64,000 nt of DNA from Cytophagales bacterium (GCA_017303795.1 JAFLBR010000019.1:32707-96706); one strand, 5' to 3'; counted from the stretch's first letter, positions 24,741-35,925 are shown. The notes: generated by a model from the letters alone, not told the origin. Numbers and translations: made by a program.

Positions 24741-24774
24741 AAAGCCTGACCGAAGAATCGATCAGGCTTTTTTT
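24741..24774. terminator. Two-way terminator between lemA and infB
   Basis: AAAGCCTGA and TCAGGCTTT form a stem flanked by A-run on the left and T-run on the right, so it can stop transcription from lemA and from the convergent infB operon. Confidence 0.85.
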
Positions 24775-24795
24775 ATTGCACTGCTATCCTAAGAC

Positions 24796-27483
24796 TTAGC
24801 CTTTCTTCACCTCGCGGTTTTCATAGCTCTCGATAACATCACCCACTTCAATATCATTCAGGTTTTTAATGCTGATACCGCAATCAAAGCCTGATTTCAC
24901 TTCGCTGACATCGTCTTTAAATCGTTTCAGTGCTGTCATTTCACCTGAGTAAACCACAATACCTTCGCGGATTAAGCGGATCGGGTTGTTGCGTTTCACA
25001 TAGCCATCGGTAACCATACAACCGGCTACTGTTCCTATCTTCGATATCTTGAATACTTCGCGCACTTCGGCATTACCCACAATCACTTCTTCCATCTCTT
25101 TCTCCAACATACCTTCCATGGCAGCTTTAATCTCATCGATGGCATCGTAAATGATGGAGTATAATCTGATTTCAATCTCCTCGTTATCAGCAAGCCTGCG
25201 GGCCGAAGCCGATGGCCTTACCTGGAAGCCCAGAATAATCGCATCGGAAGCTGAAGCCAGCAACACATCTGATTCTGAAATCTGCCCAACTCCTTTATGG
25301 ATAATGGCTACAGCAACTTTCTCGGTTGAAAGTTTCAACAAGGAATCGGACAACGCTTCTACTGAACCATCCACATCTCCTTTTACAATTACATTCAATT
25401 GCTTGAACGAACCGATAGCCAATCGCCTTCCGATTTCATCCAGCGTAATGTGCTTCTTGGTACGAATGCTCTGCTCGCGCAAAATCTGACTCCGCTTATT
25501 GGCAAGTTCGCGGGCTTCGCGATCTGTTTCCATCACCTGGAATTTTTCACCAGCTTGCGGAGCACCATCCAAACCTAAAACTTGTACGGGTGTTGATGGG
25601 CCAACTTTTTGTACACGTTTTCCGGTGTCATCAAACATCGCTTTTACGCGACCGTAGTTTGAGCCGGCCACCATTACATCGCCTACACTTAAACTTCCGG
25701 CTTGCACCATCAACGTAGTAAGATAACCTCTACCCTTATCCAGCGAAGCTTCAATAATAGAACCGACAGCAGCTTTAGCTGGGTTCGCTTTAAGATTTAA
25801 AATCTCCGCTTCGAGTAATACTTTTTCAAGTAGGTCGTCAATACCCTGTCCATTTTTTGCTGAGATAGCCTGGCATTGGTATTTACCACCCCAATCTTCA
25901 ACCAGAATGTTAATCTTGGAAAGTGAATCTTTTACCTTTTCAAGGTTTGCACCCGGTTTATCAATTTTATTAATCGCAATAATAATAGGAACACCAGCAA
26001 CCTGTGCGTGGTTAATCGCTTCTTTGGTTTGTGGCATTACATCATCATCGGCAGCTACCACAATAATGGCAATGTCAGTAAGTTTTGCACCACGTGCACG
26101 CATCGCGGTAAACGCTTCGTGGCCTGGTGTATCCAGGAATGCAATCTTATTTCCTTTCTTGGTAGTTACATCGTAAGCACCAATGTGCTGCGTAATACCA
26201 CCCGCTTCTGATGCCGTAACTTTTGTTTTACGAATGTAATCGAGTAACGAAGTTTTACCATGATCTACGTGACCCATGATGGTTACAATAGGCGCGCGTG
26301 CTTGTAAATCTTCTTCAGCATCCTGCTCCTGCTCTTGCTCTACCTCTTCTTCGGTTGAAGTAGTGAATTGAACATCGTAGCCAAACTCATCGGAAATTAC
26401 GGTTATGGCTTCTGCATCTAAACGCTGGTTAATGGAAACGAACATACCCAAGCCCATACAGGTTGAGATTACATCGTTTACCGATACGTTCATTAACGAA
26501 GCCAAATCATTAGCAGAAATAAACTCCGTTACCTTAAGTGTTTTAGATGATTCTTGTTCTTTCAACAAACGTTCTTCCTCAGCATCGGAAATAGCTTGTC
26601 GTTTTTCTTTACGATACTTGGCCCCGGAAACTTTTTTCTGGTTTCCACTAAGCTTGGCAAGCGTTGCCTTAATCTGATCTTGAATTTCCTTATCAGTAGG
26701 TTCGGCTTTTTGCTGGCGTGGCTGAAACGGTTTTTGTTGACCGCCACTGCGTTGTTGATTGCCACCCGCAGGCGCAACCGGTCTGCCGGTATCCAATCGC
26801 TTGCGCGGACGCTTTTGCGCGTTGGTTTTGTTAAGGTCAGAAGAAGCAACCGGCTCTTTCTTTTTTTCTACCGGTAACGCAATCTTATCTACAACTTTTA
26901 AACCTTGAAGCTTATCCGCTTTGGCTTTAATTGTTTCGAGTTCGGGTTGTTGTGGTTCAACTACTTTCTCTACAACGGGCTTCTTTTCTTCTTGCTTAAC
27001 TTCAGGCTTGGCTTCTACTTCAACCTTTTCTTCTTTCTTCTCTTCTTTCTTGGGCTTCTTCTTATCCTGATCAAGCTCTATTTTGCCAATAACCTTAATG
27101 CCTTCCAGTTTTGGTTTTTCAACCTCCACTTTTTCGGTTTTAGGTTCTTCTTTAGGCTTAACAATTTCTTTAGAACCGAGGTTTTTAATCAGAACATTAT
27201 CTTCCTCATCGGTCTTTTTACGAACAACCACTTCGGGTTCTACTTTGGCCGGAGGTGGTTCATTAAGTTTAATACCAATGGTTAACCCCGATGCCTCTGC
27301 CTTCTCAGATGCTGATGAAGCAAACTCCTTCGAAAGCATGGCAAACTGTTCGGCTGTAAGCTTTGCATTGGGATTATTCTCTACACTAAAACCCTTTTTT
27401 GCCAAAAAATCCAAAATGGTATTGTGGCCCACATTGAGTTTGCGAGATGCCTGCCCCAGTCTTATGCCTTTATCTTCTGCCAT
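24796..27483 (-). CDS. infB: Translation initiation factor IF-2
   Basis: IF-2 brings fMet-tRNA to the ribosome with GTP. The 895-residue protein has the N-terminal IF2_N winged helix ([22 protein letters not shown]), a long charged Lys/Glu/Pro linker (about residues 75-320), then the G domain with [22 protein letters not shown] and NKIDKPGAN, followed by domains II to IV. It is the last gene of the rimP-nusA-infB operon, the order conserved in most bacteria, and ends at a two-way terminator shared with lemA. Confidence 0.95.
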   Translation of the reverse strand: MAEDKGIRLGQASRKLNVGHNTILDFLAKKGFSVENNPNAKLTAEQFAMLSKEFASSASEKAEASGLTIGIKLNEPPPAKVEPEVVVRKKTDEEDNVLIKNLGSKEIVKPKEEPKTEKVEVEKPKLEGIKVIGKIELDQDKKKPKKEEKKEEKVEVEAKPEVKQEEKKPVVEKVVEPQQPELETIKAKADKLQGLKVVDKIALPVEKKKEPVASSDLNKTNAQKRPRKRLDTGRPVAPAGGNQQRSGGQQKPFQPRQQKAEPTDKEIQDQIKATLAKLSGNQKKVSGAKYRKEKRQAISDAEEERLLKEQESSKTLKVTEFISANDLASLMNVSVNDVISTCMGLGMFVSINQRLDAEAITVISDEFGYDVQFTTSTEEEVEQEQEQDAEEDLQARAPIVTIMGHVDHGKTSLLDYIRKTKVTASEAGGITQHIGAYDVTTKKGNKIAFLDTPGHEAFTAMRARGAKLTDIAIIVVAADDDVMPQTKEAINHAQVAGVPIIIAINKIDKPGANLEKVKDSLSKINILVEDWGGKYQCQAISAKNGQGIDDLLEKVLLEAEILNLKANPAKAAVGSIIEASLDKGRGYLTTLMVQAGSLSVGDVMVAGSNYGRVKAMFDDTGKRVQKVGPSTPVQVLGLDGAPQAGEKFQVMETDREARELANKRSQILREQSIRTKKHITLDEIGRRLAIGSFKQLNVIVKGDVDGSVEALSDSLLKLSTEKVAVAIIHKGVGQISESDVLLASASDAIILGFQVRPSASARRLADNEEIEIRLYSIIYDAIDEIKAAMEGMLEKEMEEVIVGNAEVREVFKISKIGTVAGCMVTDGYVKRNNPIRLIREGIVVYSGEMTALKRFKDDVSEVKSGFDCGISIKNLNDIEVGDVIESYENREVKKG

Positions 27484-27521
27484 GCCCCAAATATCGCTAT
27501 TTAAATTATTTTACTTTGATT

Positions 27522-28766
27522 TTATTGTTCAAACTCCTTCTTCAACACACCCAATACGCTATCGATTGTCTCTTCTTCCAGATCGGTTCTGCGTACTAAC
27601 TCTTCTTTGTTCAGGTTAAGTACACTCTTGGCAGAATCAAGACCAATGCGCTTGAGTTCATCTATTACCCAGCTCTCTATCTCGTCTCCAAACTCATCCA
27701 GATCAACATCTTCCTCTTGCTCGCCATCGGTTTCGCGGAACACATCTATCTCCATACCTACTAACCTGCTGGCCAGTTTAATGTTAAGGCCGCCTTTACC
27801 AATAGCCAACGATACCTGATCGGGTTTTAGAAACACCGATACCCGGTTATTGTCTTTATCTATTTTGATGCTCACTATTTTAGCCGGGCTTAACGCACGC
27901 TGAATAAACAACTCCAGGTTTTCGGTATAGTTGATTACATCTATGTTTTCGTTTTGCAACTCGCGCACAATGGCATGAATGCGTGAACCCTTCATACCTA
28001 CGCAAGCACCAACCGGGTCGATACGATCATCGTATGATTCTACCGCTACTTTAGCACGCTCGCCTGGTTCGCGAACTACTTTCTTAATGGTAATCAGTCC
28101 ATCATACACTTCAGGCACTTCCTGTTCGAACAAACGTTCTACAAACGCTGGTGCCGTGCGCGATAAAATGATTTTCGGGCTACCGTTTACCATGTCAACC
28201 TTATGTACTACGGCACGAACATTTTCGCCTTTGCGATAGCGATCTTTTTGAATTTGTTCGCTGCGCGGAATAGAAATTTCGTTTCCTTCGGCATCAATCA
28301 ATAATACCTCGCGACCCAATACCTGATAAACTTCTCCGGCAATAATTTCGCCCACCAGATCTTTATACTTTTGATAAAGGATATCTTTTTCAAGATCCTT
28401 TACTTTTTGCATCAGTGTTTGGCGGGCAGTCGTTACCGCTCTGCGACCAAAGTCTTCCAGATAAACCTGCTCAGCAACTTCTTCACCTACTTCAAAGTCG
28501 GCCTCAATTTTTTGAGCTTCTGATAAACTGATTTTATCATGCTCCCAAATATCTTCAGAATCATCATCCACAATCTCGCGGAAGCGCCAGATTTCCAAAT
28601 CGCCTTTATCGGCATTTACGATAATGTCGAAGTTATCGTCTTCGATATACTTTTTACGAATCATATTCCGGAACACGTCTTCCAGAATACGGATCATAGT
28701 GGGGCGATCGATGTTTTTTTGTTTGGCAAAATCTGCAAACGATTCTATCAGTGTTGATGCATCCAT
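27522..28766 (-). CDS. nusA: Transcription termination/antitermination factor NusA
   Basis: NusA binds RNA polymerase and modulates pausing, termination and antitermination. The 414 residues contain the N-terminal polymerase-binding domain (ESFADFAKQKNIDRPTMIRI), an S1 domain, and two KH domains with the conserved GACVGMKGSRIHAIVREL and SLAIGKGGLNIKLASRL. It ends with one helical domain rather than the long acidic repeats of enterobacteria, usual in Bacteroidota. It begins 9 bases after rimP and is followed by infB 38 bases on. Confidence 0.95.
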   Translation of the reverse strand: MDASTLIESFADFAKQKNIDRPTMIRILEDVFRNMIRKKYIEDDNFDIIVNADKGDLEIWRFREIVDDDSEDIWEHDKISLSEAQKIEADFEVGEEVAEQVYLEDFGRRAVTTARQTLMQKVKDLEKDILYQKYKDLVGEIIAGEVYQVLGREVLLIDAEGNEISIPRSEQIQKDRYRKGENVRAVVHKVDMVNGSPKIILSRTAPAFVERLFEQEVPEVYDGLITIKKVVREPGERAKVAVESYDDRIDPVGACVGMKGSRIHAIVRELQNENIDVINYTENLELFIQRALSPAKIVSIKIDKDNNRVSVFLKPDQVSLAIGKGGLNIKLASRLVGMEIDVFRETDGEQEEDVDLDEFGDEIESWVIDELKRIGLDSAKSVLNLNKEELVRRTDLEEETIDSVLGVLKKEFEQ

Positions 28767-28775
28767 AGTTGTTAA

Positions 28776-29240
28776 CTATTTAAACGAAACTATTACAATT
28801 GCTTTTTCTATTTCACTATAGGGTATTTCTACCGGTTTAATTTCCATTTTCTTACCTACTTTTTCTTCTACATCCAGGTTTACTCCGCTTTCTGTGGCCG
28901 CAGTAAGTTTGCCTTGCCAGATGATTTTGTCTTTCCGAACTACCTTTAACCCCCGTCCGATGTTTTTAATAAACTGGCGCTTTAGTTTTAGGGGTTGATC
29001 TAAACCAGGCGTACCAACCTCAAGCATGTAATTTTCCTTGATCAGATCCAGTTTATCCAGGTCTTCAGACAATGCCCGGCTTAAATCAGAGCAATGGTCT
29101 ATGGTAATGCCATTATCGCCATCCAGAAAAACAGAAACCTTGTGCGGTCTGTGTTTGCTAATAACCACATCTACCACAAAATGTGAGGCATCTGTAAGAT
29201 GTATTTCAGCCAATTCCCGGATTTTTTGCGCGATATCCAT
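28776..29240 (-). CDS. rimP: Ribosome maturation factor RimP
   Basis: RimP helps the 30S subunit mature. The 154-residue protein shows the family pattern: a first domain with VVDVVISKHRPHKVSVFLDGDNG, then IDHCSDLSRALSEDLD and the short YMLEVGTPGLDQPLK, which is the RimP signature, followed by an SH3-like C-terminal part. First gene of the rimP-nusA-infB operon. The start is taken as ATG at 29240; a TTG at 29258 in frame would overlap the terminator of the gene upstream. Confidence 0.9.
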   Translation of the reverse strand: MDIAQKIRELAEIHLTDASHFVVDVVISKHRPHKVSVFLDGDNGITIDHCSDLSRALSEDLDKLDLIKENYMLEVGTPGLDQPLKLKRQFIKNIGRGLKVVRKDKIIWQGKLTAATESGVNLDVEEKVGKKMEIKPVEIPYSEIEKAIVIVSFK

Positions 29241-29256
29241 TAAAACTTGTATAAAC

Positions 29257-29284
29257 AAAGAGGGGACTTTTGGGTCCCCTCTTT
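29257..29284 (-). terminator. Terminator upstream of rimP (end of the UDP-sugar operon)
   Basis: AAAGAGGGGAC and GTCCCCTCTTT form an 11-base stem with a six-base loop. It lies after the UDP-glucuronate decarboxylase stop and directly before rimP; on the minus strand it is followed by TTTGTTTAT. Confidence 0.8.
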
Positions 29285-29338
29285 TGATTTTCTCAAGAAG
29301 TGATGCAAAGGTATTAAAAAAATACTTTCGCGCAATAG

Positions 29339-30328
29339 CTACTTGTTGTAGCCGTCAAAACTCTTATGATCGCGTTGATAAAGTACTTCTTTGGGTAGTG
29401 ATTTAAAATATTCGTATGTAATCTTTAATCCTTCGGCTCTGGAAACTTTTGGCTCCCAACCTAAAATTTGTTTTGCTTTGGCAATGTCGGGCTGGCGTTG
29501 TTTCGGATCATCCTTAGGTAAATCGTGGTAAACCACCTTTTGGTTAGTCCCCGTTAGCTTGATAATTTCCTCAGCAAACTCTTTAATGGTTATCTCGCTT
29601 GGGTTACCAATGTTAACCGGCTGGGCATAGTCCGACATCAATAACCGGTAGATACCCTCTACTAAATCATCTACATAACAGAATGAACGAGTTTGAGAAC
29701 CATCACCAAAAATGGTAAGGTCTTCTCCGCGCAAAGCCTGCCCGATAAATGCCGGCAACACGCGTCCATCGTTTAGGCGCATGCGTGGGCCGTATGTATT
29801 GAAGATGCGCACAATGCGGGTTTGCAATCCATGAAACGTATGGTAGGCCATGGTGATGGCTTCCTGAAAACGTTTGGCTTCATCGTACACACCACGTGGG
29901 CCAACGGTGTTCACATTACCATAATACTCTTCTGTTTGCGGATGCACGGTTGGGTCTCCATATACTTCCGAAGTTGAAGCAATGATGATGCGCGCTTTTT
30001 TGGCACGCGCCAGACCTAGCAAATTATGTGTACCCAAAGAACCAACCTTCAATGTTTGAATTGGAATTTTCAGATAATCTATTGGGCTAGCGGGCGAAGC
30101 AAAATGAAGAATGTAATCCAACTCACCGGGCACATGTACAAACTTTGATACATCGTGATGATAGAATTCAAAATCAGGATGCTTAAACAAATGCTCGATG
30201 TTGCGCAGATCGCCCGTTATCAGGTTGTCCATCGCAATTACATAGTACCCTTCTTTAATAAAACGATCGCACAAATGCGAACCTAAAAAGCCGGCACCAC
30301 CGGTTATCAATACTCGTTTCTTAGCCAT
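29339..30328 (-). CDS. UDP-glucuronate decarboxylase (UDP-xylose synthase)
   Basis: A 329-residue short-chain dehydrogenase of the extended type. NAD-binding [14 protein letters not shown] at the start; [20 protein letters not shown] and [15 protein letters not shown] are the UXS signature segments; the catalytic YDEAKR (YxxxK) follows. The enzyme turns UDP-glucuronate into UDP-xylose. The gene overlaps the UDP-glucose dehydrogenase gene by 8 bases, whose product is its substrate, so the pair is a complete two-step route to UDP-xylose for surface polysaccharide. Ends at a strong terminator. Confidence 0.9.
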   Translation of the reverse strand: MAKKRVLITGGAGFLGSHLCDRFIKEGYYVIAMDNLITGDLRNIEHLFKHPDFEFYHHDVSKFVHVPGELDYILHFASPASPIDYLKIPIQTLKVGSLGTHNLLGLARAKKARIIIASTSEVYGDPTVHPQTEEYYGNVNTVGPRGVYDEAKRFQEAITMAYHTFHGLQTRIVRIFNTYGPRMRLNDGRVLPAFIGQALRGEDLTIFGDGSQTRSFCYVDDLVEGIYRLLMSDYAQPVNIGNPSEITIKEFAEEIIKLTGTNQKVVYHDLPKDDPKQRQPDIAKAKQILGWEPKVSRAEGLKITYEYFKSLPKEVLYQRDHKSFDGYNK

Positions 30329-31634
30329 AAATTGTTTCGCGTCCGATGCTGAAATATGTATATCCTAAATCTTTCATCTGTTGCAGATCGTACAGGTTAC
30401 GACCATCAAAAATTACTTTGCTTTTCAGGCCTGATGAAATTTTATCGAAGTCGGGCGTGCGGAACTCCGGCCATTCAGTAGCAATAAAAATAGCATCGGC
30501 TCCTTCGGCAGCTTCGTAAGGTGTTTTGCAAAACTGAATCTTATCGCCAAGCAAACGTTGCACATTTTCCATCGACTCAGGATCGTGTGCTTTTACAATT
30601 GCACCCGCATTAATCAATTCTTCGATGTTGTAAAGTGCTGGAGCCTCGCGGATGTCATCGGTATGCGGTTTGAAAGAAAGGCCCCACATCGCAAAAACTT
30701 TTCCTTTCAGGTTGCCCCGATAATAATCTTTGATGCGTGGAATCAGTTTTGTTTTCTGATCAGCATTTACCTCCATTACGGCCGTAAGAATTTTGAAATC
30801 ATACTGTACATCGGCTGATGATTTAGCTAACGCCTGCACATCTTTCGGGAAACAACTTCCACCATAGCCAATACCGGGAAACAAAAAGCGTTTTCCAATA
30901 CGACTATCGGTACCAATTCCTTTACGCACCGAATCTACATCGGCCCCAACCAACTCACATAAGTTGGCAATTTCATTCATGAACGAAATTTTAGTAGCCA
31001 GAAATGCATTAGCCGCATACTTGGTAAGTTCGGCCGAGCGCTCATCCATAAACACAAGCGGATTTCCCTGGCGCACAAATGGCGCATAAAGAGCCTCCAT
31101 TATTTTTCTTGCTTTCGCTGATGTTGTCCCTATTACTACGCGCTCCGGTTTCATAAAATCATCTACGGCCACACCTTCGCGTAAAAATTCCGGGTTCGAC
31201 ACCACATCAAATTCTACAGTTGCTTTAGCCGCAATCCGTTCGCGAACTTTATCGGCTGTACCAACTGGTACTGTACTCTTATCTATAACAACTGTGTATT
31301 GTTTTAAGAGTGGACCTAAGTCTGAGGCTACGCCCAGAATATATTTCAAATCGGCTGAACCATCTTCGCCAGGAGGCGTTGGTAACGCCAGAAAAATTAT
31401 CTGTGCATCTTTTATTCCTTCAGCAAGATTGGTTGTGAAAAACAAGCGTCCCTGATTCAGGTTGCGCTCAAAAAGTTGTTCCAGACCAGGTTCGTAAATG
31501 GTTATTTTTCCGCCACTTAACTTTTTTACTTTCTCCGGATCGATATCAACACAAGTAACCGTGTTTCCAGTTTCCGCAAAGCAAGTACCGGTAACTAATC
31601 CGACATAGCCGGTGCCGACAACAGCAATTTTCAT
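30321..31634 (-). CDS. UDP-glucose 6-dehydrogenase
   Basis: Oxidises UDP-glucose twice to UDP-glucuronate using NAD. The 437-residue protein has the N-terminal Rossmann motif [17 protein letters not shown], the helix region [17 protein letters not shown], the catalytic cysteine in [14 protein letters not shown] and the C-terminal block [18 protein letters not shown] (here [12 protein letters not shown]). It is first of a two-gene operon with UDP-glucuronate decarboxylase. A perfect -7 box lies upstream. Confidence 0.93.
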   Translation of the reverse strand: MKIAVVGTGYVGLVTGTCFAETGNTVTCVDIDPEKVKKLSGGKITIYEPGLEQLFERNLNQGRLFFTTNLAEGIKDAQIIFLALPTPPGEDGSADLKYILGVASDLGPLLKQYTVVIDKSTVPVGTADKVRERIAAKATVEFDVVSNPEFLREGVAVDDFMKPERVVIGTTSAKARKIMEALYAPFVRQGNPLVFMDERSAELTKYAANAFLATKISFMNEIANLCELVGADVDSVRKGIGTDSRIGKRFLFPGIGYGGSCFPKDVQALAKSSADVQYDFKILTAVMEVNADQKTKLIPRIKDYYRGNLKGKVFAMWGLSFKPHTDDIREAPALYNIEELINAGAIVKAHDPESMENVQRLLGDKIQFCKTPYEAAEGADAIFIATEWPEFRTPDFDKISSGLKSKVIFDGRNLYDLQQMKDLGYTYFSIGRETIYG

Positions 31635-31667
31635 TTAAGGAGGTTTAGAGTTATTTCAATAGAGGGG

Positions 31668-31675
31668 CAAAAATA
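31668..31675 (-). promoter_or_regulatory. -7 box TATTTTTG for the UDP-sugar operon
   Basis: Perfect TAnnTTTG on the minus strand, 33 bases before the start codon at 31634. Confidence 0.45.
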
Positions 31676-31744
31676 ACCTTTAAGCGGGTTAAAGGAGCCT
31701 TTTATCGCAGTCTTTTAGATAATATTCAATCTGCCTAACGGTTG

Positions 31745-31775
31745 TTTGGTTTGATTGGATTTAGGCTTACATTTG
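31745..31775 (+). promoter_or_regulatory. Promoter for the acyl-CoA dehydrogenase gene
   Basis: TTTG at 31745-31748, a 19-base spacer and a perfect TACATTTG at 31768-31775: one of the best matches to the Bacteroidota promoter in the window. Confidence 0.65.
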
Positions 31776-31809
31776 CCCTTCTTAAAATGAATTGATGATG
31801 GAGACTGTA

Positions 31810-32949
31810 ATGAGTTTTGATGTAAGTGAGAATCAGAAAATGATTGCGCAGATGGTTCGCGATTTTGGAGCGCGTGAAATAAAACCATTCAGCATGGAAT
31901 GGGATGAAACCCAGCATTTTCCAGTTGACTTATTTAAAAAAATGGGTGGCCTTGGCCTGATGGGTGTATTGGTGCCAGAAGAATATGGTGGCTCTGGCTT
32001 TGGTTATCACGAATACGTTACGGCAATTGTGGAAGTCTCTAAAATAGATGGCTCCATTGGATTATCAGTTGCAGCGCATAACTCACTTTGTACCGGGCAT
32101 ATTTTGCAGCATGCCAGCGAAGAACAAAAGCAAAAGTATCTTCCTAAACTTGCTTCTGGCGAATGGATTGGTGCCTGGGGGTTAACAGAGCCCAACACGG
32201 GATCGGATGCAGGCAACATGCGAACGGTTGCCGTAAAAGATGGGGATTATTATGTGATCAACGGAGCTAAGAATTTTATCACACATGGAAAATCTGGCGA
32301 TGTAGCTGTGGTAATTGTTCGTACTGGCAATGTGGGCGACTCGCACGGAATGACGGCATTCATAATCGAGAAAGGCACACCAGGGTTTGCTGCTGGAAAA
32401 AAAGAAAACAAGTTAGGCATGCGGGCTTCCGAAACTGCTGAGTTGATCTTTACGGATTGCCGCGTTCACAAAAGCCAAATGATTGGTAAAGAAGGTGATG
32501 GTTTTGTGCAGTCATTAAAAGTATTGGATGGTGGCCGTATTTCTATTGCGGCATTAAGTCTTGGAATTGCCCAAGGTGCTTTTGATGCTGCGTTGAAATA
32601 TTCAAAGGAACGTCATCAGTTTAATCAACCCATATCGGCTTTTCAAGGCATTTCGTTTAAGCTGGCCGATATGGCAACCAAAATTGAAGCGGCCTCTTTG
32701 CTTACTTATCGGGCAGCCGATTTAAAAAGCAAAGGCAAGAGCGTGAACCGCGAATCGGCTATGGCCAAGCTTTATGCATCTGAAATTGCGGTAGAAGTAG
32801 CCAACGAGGGCGTGCAGATTTTTGGCGGTTATGGCTATACCAAAGACTTCCCGGCCGAAAAGTATTACCGCGATGCTAAGCTCTGCACGATTGGCGAGGG
32901 AACCTCCGAAATCCAGAAATTGGTGATTTCAAGGTCAATTTTGAAATGA
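31810..32949 (+). CDS. Acyl-CoA dehydrogenase
   Basis: Flavoenzyme of fatty-acid or amino-acid oxidation that forms the alpha-beta double bond of acyl-CoA. Features are the N-terminal helical domain beginning [11 protein letters not shown], the FAD/substrate block [17 protein letters not shown], the beta domain, and the C-terminal [19 protein letters not shown] with GEGTSEIQK, which carries the catalytic Glu region. The length (379 residues) is normal for the short/medium-chain group. Starts at 31795 and 31798 are also possible; 31810 fits the family's usual N-terminus. Chain-length preference cannot be read. Confidence 0.9.
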   Translation: MSFDVSENQKMIAQMVRDFGAREIKPFSMEWDETQHFPVDLFKKMGGLGLMGVLVPEEYGGSGFGYHEYVTAIVEVSKIDGSIGLSVAAHNSLCTGHILQHASEEQKQKYLPKLASGEWIGAWGLTEPNTGSDAGNMRTVAVKDGDYYVINGAKNFITHGKSGDVAVVIVRTGNVGDSHGMTAFIIEKGTPGFAAGKKENKLGMRASETAELIFTDCRVHKSQMIGKEGDGFVQSLKVLDGGRISIAALSLGIAQGAFDAALKYSKERHQFNQPISAFQGISFKLADMATKIEAASLLTYRAADLKSKGKSVNRESAMAKLYASEIAVEVANEGVQIFGGYGYTKDFPAEKYYRDAKLCTIGEGTSEIQKLVISRSILK

Positions 32950-32952
32950 AAC

Positions 32953-32984
32953 TTGCAGAATTGAAACTGAGAATACTATATTTG
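32953..32984 (+). promoter_or_regulatory. Promoter for rpsU
   Basis: TTG at 32953-32955, a 21-base spacer and perfect TATATTTG at 32977-32984, 19 bases before the rpsU ATG. Confidence 0.6.
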
Positions 32985-33003
32985 CAGCCCAAATAATTGA
33001 AAA

Positions 33004-33198
33004 ATGCTGATTATCAACATCAAAGAGAACGAATCAATTGACAAGGCACTGAAGCGCTTTAAGAAGAAGTTTGAAAAAACCGGTATTTTGAGACAATTGC
33101 GCGAAAGAACCTCTTTCACCAAACCTTCTGTTAAAAGAAGAAGTGAAGTTATTCGTGCAGCTTACCGTCAGAAGACTTACGGTTCTGACAACGCATAA
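33004..33198 (+). CDS. rpsU: 30S ribosomal protein S21
   Basis: A 64-residue basic protein with the S21 pattern: IINIKENESIDKALKRFKKK at the start, then FEKTGILRQLRERTSFTKPS and VKRRSEVIRAAYRQK. S21 sits near the anti-Shine-Dalgarno end of 16S rRNA; in Bacteroidota it is part of the reason the anti-SD is masked (established from published structures). Own promoter and its own terminator, so it is a single-gene unit between the acyl-CoA dehydrogenase gene and xerC. Confidence 0.95.
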   Translation: MLIINIKENESIDKALKRFKKKFEKTGILRQLRERTSFTKPSVKRRSEVIRAAYRQKTYGSDNA

Positions 33199-33225
33199 GA
33201 TTTAATTAATCAACATTCTATACAC

Positions 33226-33264
33226 AATCCCCTGTGGGCTTTCCCCCTACAGGGGATTTTTTTT
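33226..33264 (+). terminator. Rho-independent terminator after rpsU
   Basis: AATCCCCTGT and ACAGGGGATT form a 10-base stem followed by eight T. Confidence 0.9.
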
Positions 33265-33294
33265 ACATTGTCACTACACAAGCAGGGTGTAGTG

Positions 33295-34176
33295 ATGGTA
33301 GATTCCTTTCTGAAATATCTGCAGTATCAAAAGCGGTATAGCCTACAAACGATACAATCGTATCGTACCGATTTAACACAGTTCGAAGAATTTTTAACAC
33401 GCGAGTTTGAAGGAACCGCTTCTCAGGATGCTAACTATGGATTGGTGCGTTCGTGGATTGTTAATCTGGTTGAACAAAAACTGGATGCACTATCGGTAAA
33501 CCGGAAAATAGCTTGCCTACGCTCGTACTATAAATTTCTATTACGCGAAGAGTTGATTACGCGCGACCCGATGACCAAAATCAAAATACTAAAGACAAAA
33601 AAGAAATTACCGCATTTTGTAAACGAGCATGATACAACCCGATTATTAGATCAGGTTGAATTTGAAAATACACACGAGGGTTTACGCGATAAATTAATTC
33701 TGGAATTGCTGTATGGTACAGGCATGCGTCTTGCCGAACTTATTACCCTTAAGGAACAAAATATAAACCTGCGCGATCGCACTTTAAAAGTATTGGGTAA
33801 AAGAAACAAAGAAAGAGTTATCCCTTTTTCCATTCAACTCGTTTCTATAATTGAAGCGTATCTGCAAACAAGAAATAAAGAGGTTGAAAAAAAGAATCAT
33901 GGAAAGTTGTTGGTAACGCAAACCGGAGATGAGTTGTATCCAATGTTGGTAAATCGCACCGTGAAAAAATACATGAAGTTGTTTACTTCTGTTGAGAAGA
34001 AGAGCCCGCATGTGTTGCGCCATACTTACGCCACGCACTTATTAAACAAAGGCGCTGAAATAAATGCTGTTAAAGATTTATTAGGCCACAGCAGTTTGGC
34101 AGCAACGCAGGTGTACACTCATAACTCGATGGAAAAATTAAAAAAAGTGTTTGATCAGGCACACCCCAAAGCATAG
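33295..34176 (+). CDS. xerC: Tyrosine recombinase XerC-like
   Basis: A 293-residue site-specific recombinase. The N-terminal SAM-like DNA-binding domain (FLKYLQYQKRYSLQTIQSY) is followed by the catalytic domain with Arg145 in GTGMRLAEL, Lys near 169, His239 and Arg242 in SPHVLRHTYATHLL, His265 in LGHSSLAATQVYTH and the nucleophile Tyr274. All catalytic residues are present. It should resolve chromosome dimers at dif with a partner such as XerD. The ATG at 33295 is preferred to the upstream TTG at 33268, which lies in the rpsU terminator region. rpsU-xerC-hpf is a common order in Bacteroidota. Confidence 0.9.
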   Translation: MVDSFLKYLQYQKRYSLQTIQSYRTDLTQFEEFLTREFEGTASQDANYGLVRSWIVNLVEQKLDALSVNRKIACLRSYYKFLLREELITRDPMTKIKILKTKKKLPHFVNEHDTTRLLDQVEFENTHEGLRDKLILELLYGTGMRLAELITLKEQNINLRDRTLKVLGKRNKERVIPFSIQLVSIIEAYLQTRNKEVEKKNHGKLLVTQTGDELYPMLVNRTVKKYMKLFTSVEKKSPHVLRHTYATHLLNKGAEINAVKDLLGHSSLAATQVYTHNSMEKLKKVFDQAHPKA

Positions 34177-34260
34177 CCTATGATGAGATAATTACTACTG
34201 GCCAACCGGAGCCTATTAAAAGCCGGCATTAGTTTTATTGTTCAACTTAAATTCTGTTTT

Positions 34261-34563
34261 ATGAAACTACAAGTGCATTCCATCCATTTCGATGCCGATC
34301 GCAAACTGATCGACTTTATTCAAAAGAAAGTAGATAAGCTGGAAACGTTTTACGACCGCATGGTGGATGGCGAAGTTTTTCTAAGACTTAACAACGAAGG
34401 CATTGAAAATAAAACGGTAGAAATTAAACTGAATTTACCCGGCCAACATTTGTTTGCAAAAGAACAGGCTCGTTCATTCGAAGCGGCTACTGATCAGGCC
34501 ACAGAAGCACTAAGAGCACAACTAAAAAAATTCAAAACAAAAATTAAAAACGGAAGAGTATAG
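34261..34563 (+). CDS. hpf: Ribosome hibernation-promoting factor (HPF/RaiA family)
   Basis: A 100-residue short-form hibernation factor. Visible family features are IHFDADRKLIDFIQKKVDKL at the start, a beta sheet with GEVFLRLNNEG and the basic C-terminal helix EALRAQLKKFKTKIK. It binds the 30S decoding region of idle ribosomes in stationary phase. It lacks the extra C-terminal domain of long HPF, so it should form no 100S dimers by that domain. Follows xerC by 84 bases and ends at a two-way terminator. Confidence 0.9.
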   Translation: MKLQVHSIHFDADRKLIDFIQKKVDKLETFYDRMVDGEVFLRLNNEGIENKTVEIKLNLPGQHLFAKEQARSFEAATDQATEALRAQLKKFKTKIKNGRV

Positions 34564-34584
34564 GATACTCTATCCCGATAAAAC

Positions 34585-34610
34585 AAAAGGCCCGCGCATG
34601 CGGGCCTTTT
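34585..34610. terminator. Two-way terminator between hpf and metK
   Basis: AAAAGGCCCGC, loop GCAT, GCGGGCCTTTT: a perfect 11-base stem between convergent genes. Confidence 0.9.
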
Positions 34611-34635
34611 GTACTTTCATAATACTGGTAATTAA

Positions 34636-35889
34636 TTATAGCTTAAAAGATTTCTTAATGCTATCTACGTAATCTAATTTCTCCCAAGGGAACAACTCCA
34701 CTTTAACCTTCTTCTCACTCTTTTTGCCCTTGTTGAAAACCTTCTCTACTACTTTAGGCTCACGACCCATGTGGCCATAGGCAGCCGTTTCAGAATAGAT
34801 TGGGGTGCGTAGTTTAAAACGCTCTTCAATAAAGTAAGGCCGCATATCAAAGATTTTTTCAATCTTCTTAGAGATTTCGCCATCGGTAAGATTCACTTTA
34901 GCGCTACCGTATGTGTTTACATATAAACCAACAGGTTTAGCCACACCAATCGCGTAAGCTACTTGTACCAATACTTCATCGCACAAACCGGCAGCTACCA
35001 TGTTTTTGGCAATGTGGCGGGTTGCATACGCAGCTGAACGATCTACTTTAGAAGGATCTTTTCCTGAAAAAGCTCCGCCACCATGTGCGCCTTTACCACC
35101 GTATGTATCTACAATAATTTTTCGTCCGGTTAAACCGGTATCGCCATGCGGGCCACCTATTACAAACTTACCGGTTGGGTTAACATGGTAAGTGATATCG
35201 GTGCCAAATAACTTCTGCACGCGCTTAGGAAGTTTCTTCAAAATACGCGGCACCAAAATATTGATCACATCTTCTTTAATCTTCTTCAACATGATGGCAT
35301 CTTTTGCAAAGTCATCGTGCTGGGTAGAAATTACAATCGCATCAATGCGTTGTGGTTTGTTGTCATCGCTGTATTCAATTGTTACCTGCGATTTAGCATC
35401 GGGGCGCAGGTAAGTCATTACCTTACCTTCTCTGCGAATAACAGCCAACTCGCGCAAAAGCAAATGCGCCAACTCTAATGGCAATGGCATCAGATTGTCG
35501 GTTTCGTTGGTCGCGTAACCAAACATCATTCCCTGATCGCCTGCGCCCTGGTCTTCTTTCTTCTTACGCTCTACGCCTTGATTAATATCGGCAGATTGTT
35601 CGTGAATTGCTGAAAGAATACCGCAGCTATTGGCTTCGAACATGTATTCGCTCTTGGTATAACCTATCTTCTTGATTACCTCGCGGGCAATGTCCTGCAC
35701 ATCCAAATACGCTTCGGATTTTACTTCACCTGCCAGTACTACCTGACCGGTTGTTACCAATGTTTCGCAGGCTACTTTTGAGTTGGGGTCGTACGCTAAG
35801 AAATAATCGATTAAGGCATCGGAGATTTGGTCAGCAACTTTATCGGGATGGCCCTCAGAAACTGACTCGGATGTAAACAGGTAAGGCAT
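34636..35889 (-). CDS. metK: S-adenosylmethionine synthetase
   Basis: Makes SAM from methionine and ATP. The 417-residue protein has the N-terminal [20 protein letters not shown], the central [16 protein letters not shown] and the phosphate-loop block [20 protein letters not shown], all MetK signatures. The length is greater than the roughly 384 residues of E. coli, as is usual for the Bacteroidota form, with a Lys-rich insert near the end ([14 protein letters not shown]). I see no SAM riboswitch in the short leader. A -7 box TATCTTTG is at 35918-35925. Confidence 0.95.
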   Translation of the reverse strand: MPYLFTSESVSEGHPDKVADQISDALIDYFLAYDPNSKVACETLVTTGQVVLAGEVKSEAYLDVQDIAREVIKKIGYTKSEYMFEANSCGILSAIHEQSADINQGVERKKKEDQGAGDQGMMFGYATNETDNLMPLPLELAHLLLRELAVIRREGKVMTYLRPDAKSQVTIEYSDDNKPQRIDAIVISTQHDDFAKDAIMLKKIKEDVINILVPRILKKLPKRVQKLFGTDITYHVNPTGKFVIGGPHGDTGLTGRKIIVDTYGGKGAHGGGAFSGKDPSKVDRSAAYATRHIAKNMVAAGLCDEVLVQVAYAIGVAKPVGLYVNTYGSAKVNLTDGEISKKIEKIFDMRPYFIEERFKLRTPIYSETAAYGHMGREPKVVEKVFNKGKKSEKKVKVELFPWEKLDYVDSIKKSFKL

Positions 35890-35917
35890 AGTTTGTTTGA
35901 TTACGAATTTAAGGTGG

Positions 35918-35925
35918 CAAAGATA
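35918..35925 (-). promoter_or_regulatory. -7 box TATCTTTG for metK
   Basis: Perfect TAnnTTTG on the minus strand, 28 bases before the metK start. Confidence 0.5.

Noticed and set aside
27083-27619. Long plus-strand open frame (178 codons) opposite infB
   Set aside because: It is the antisense of the Lys/Glu/Pro-rich IF-2 linker, whose codon bias leaves the opposite strand open. No domain and no promoter.
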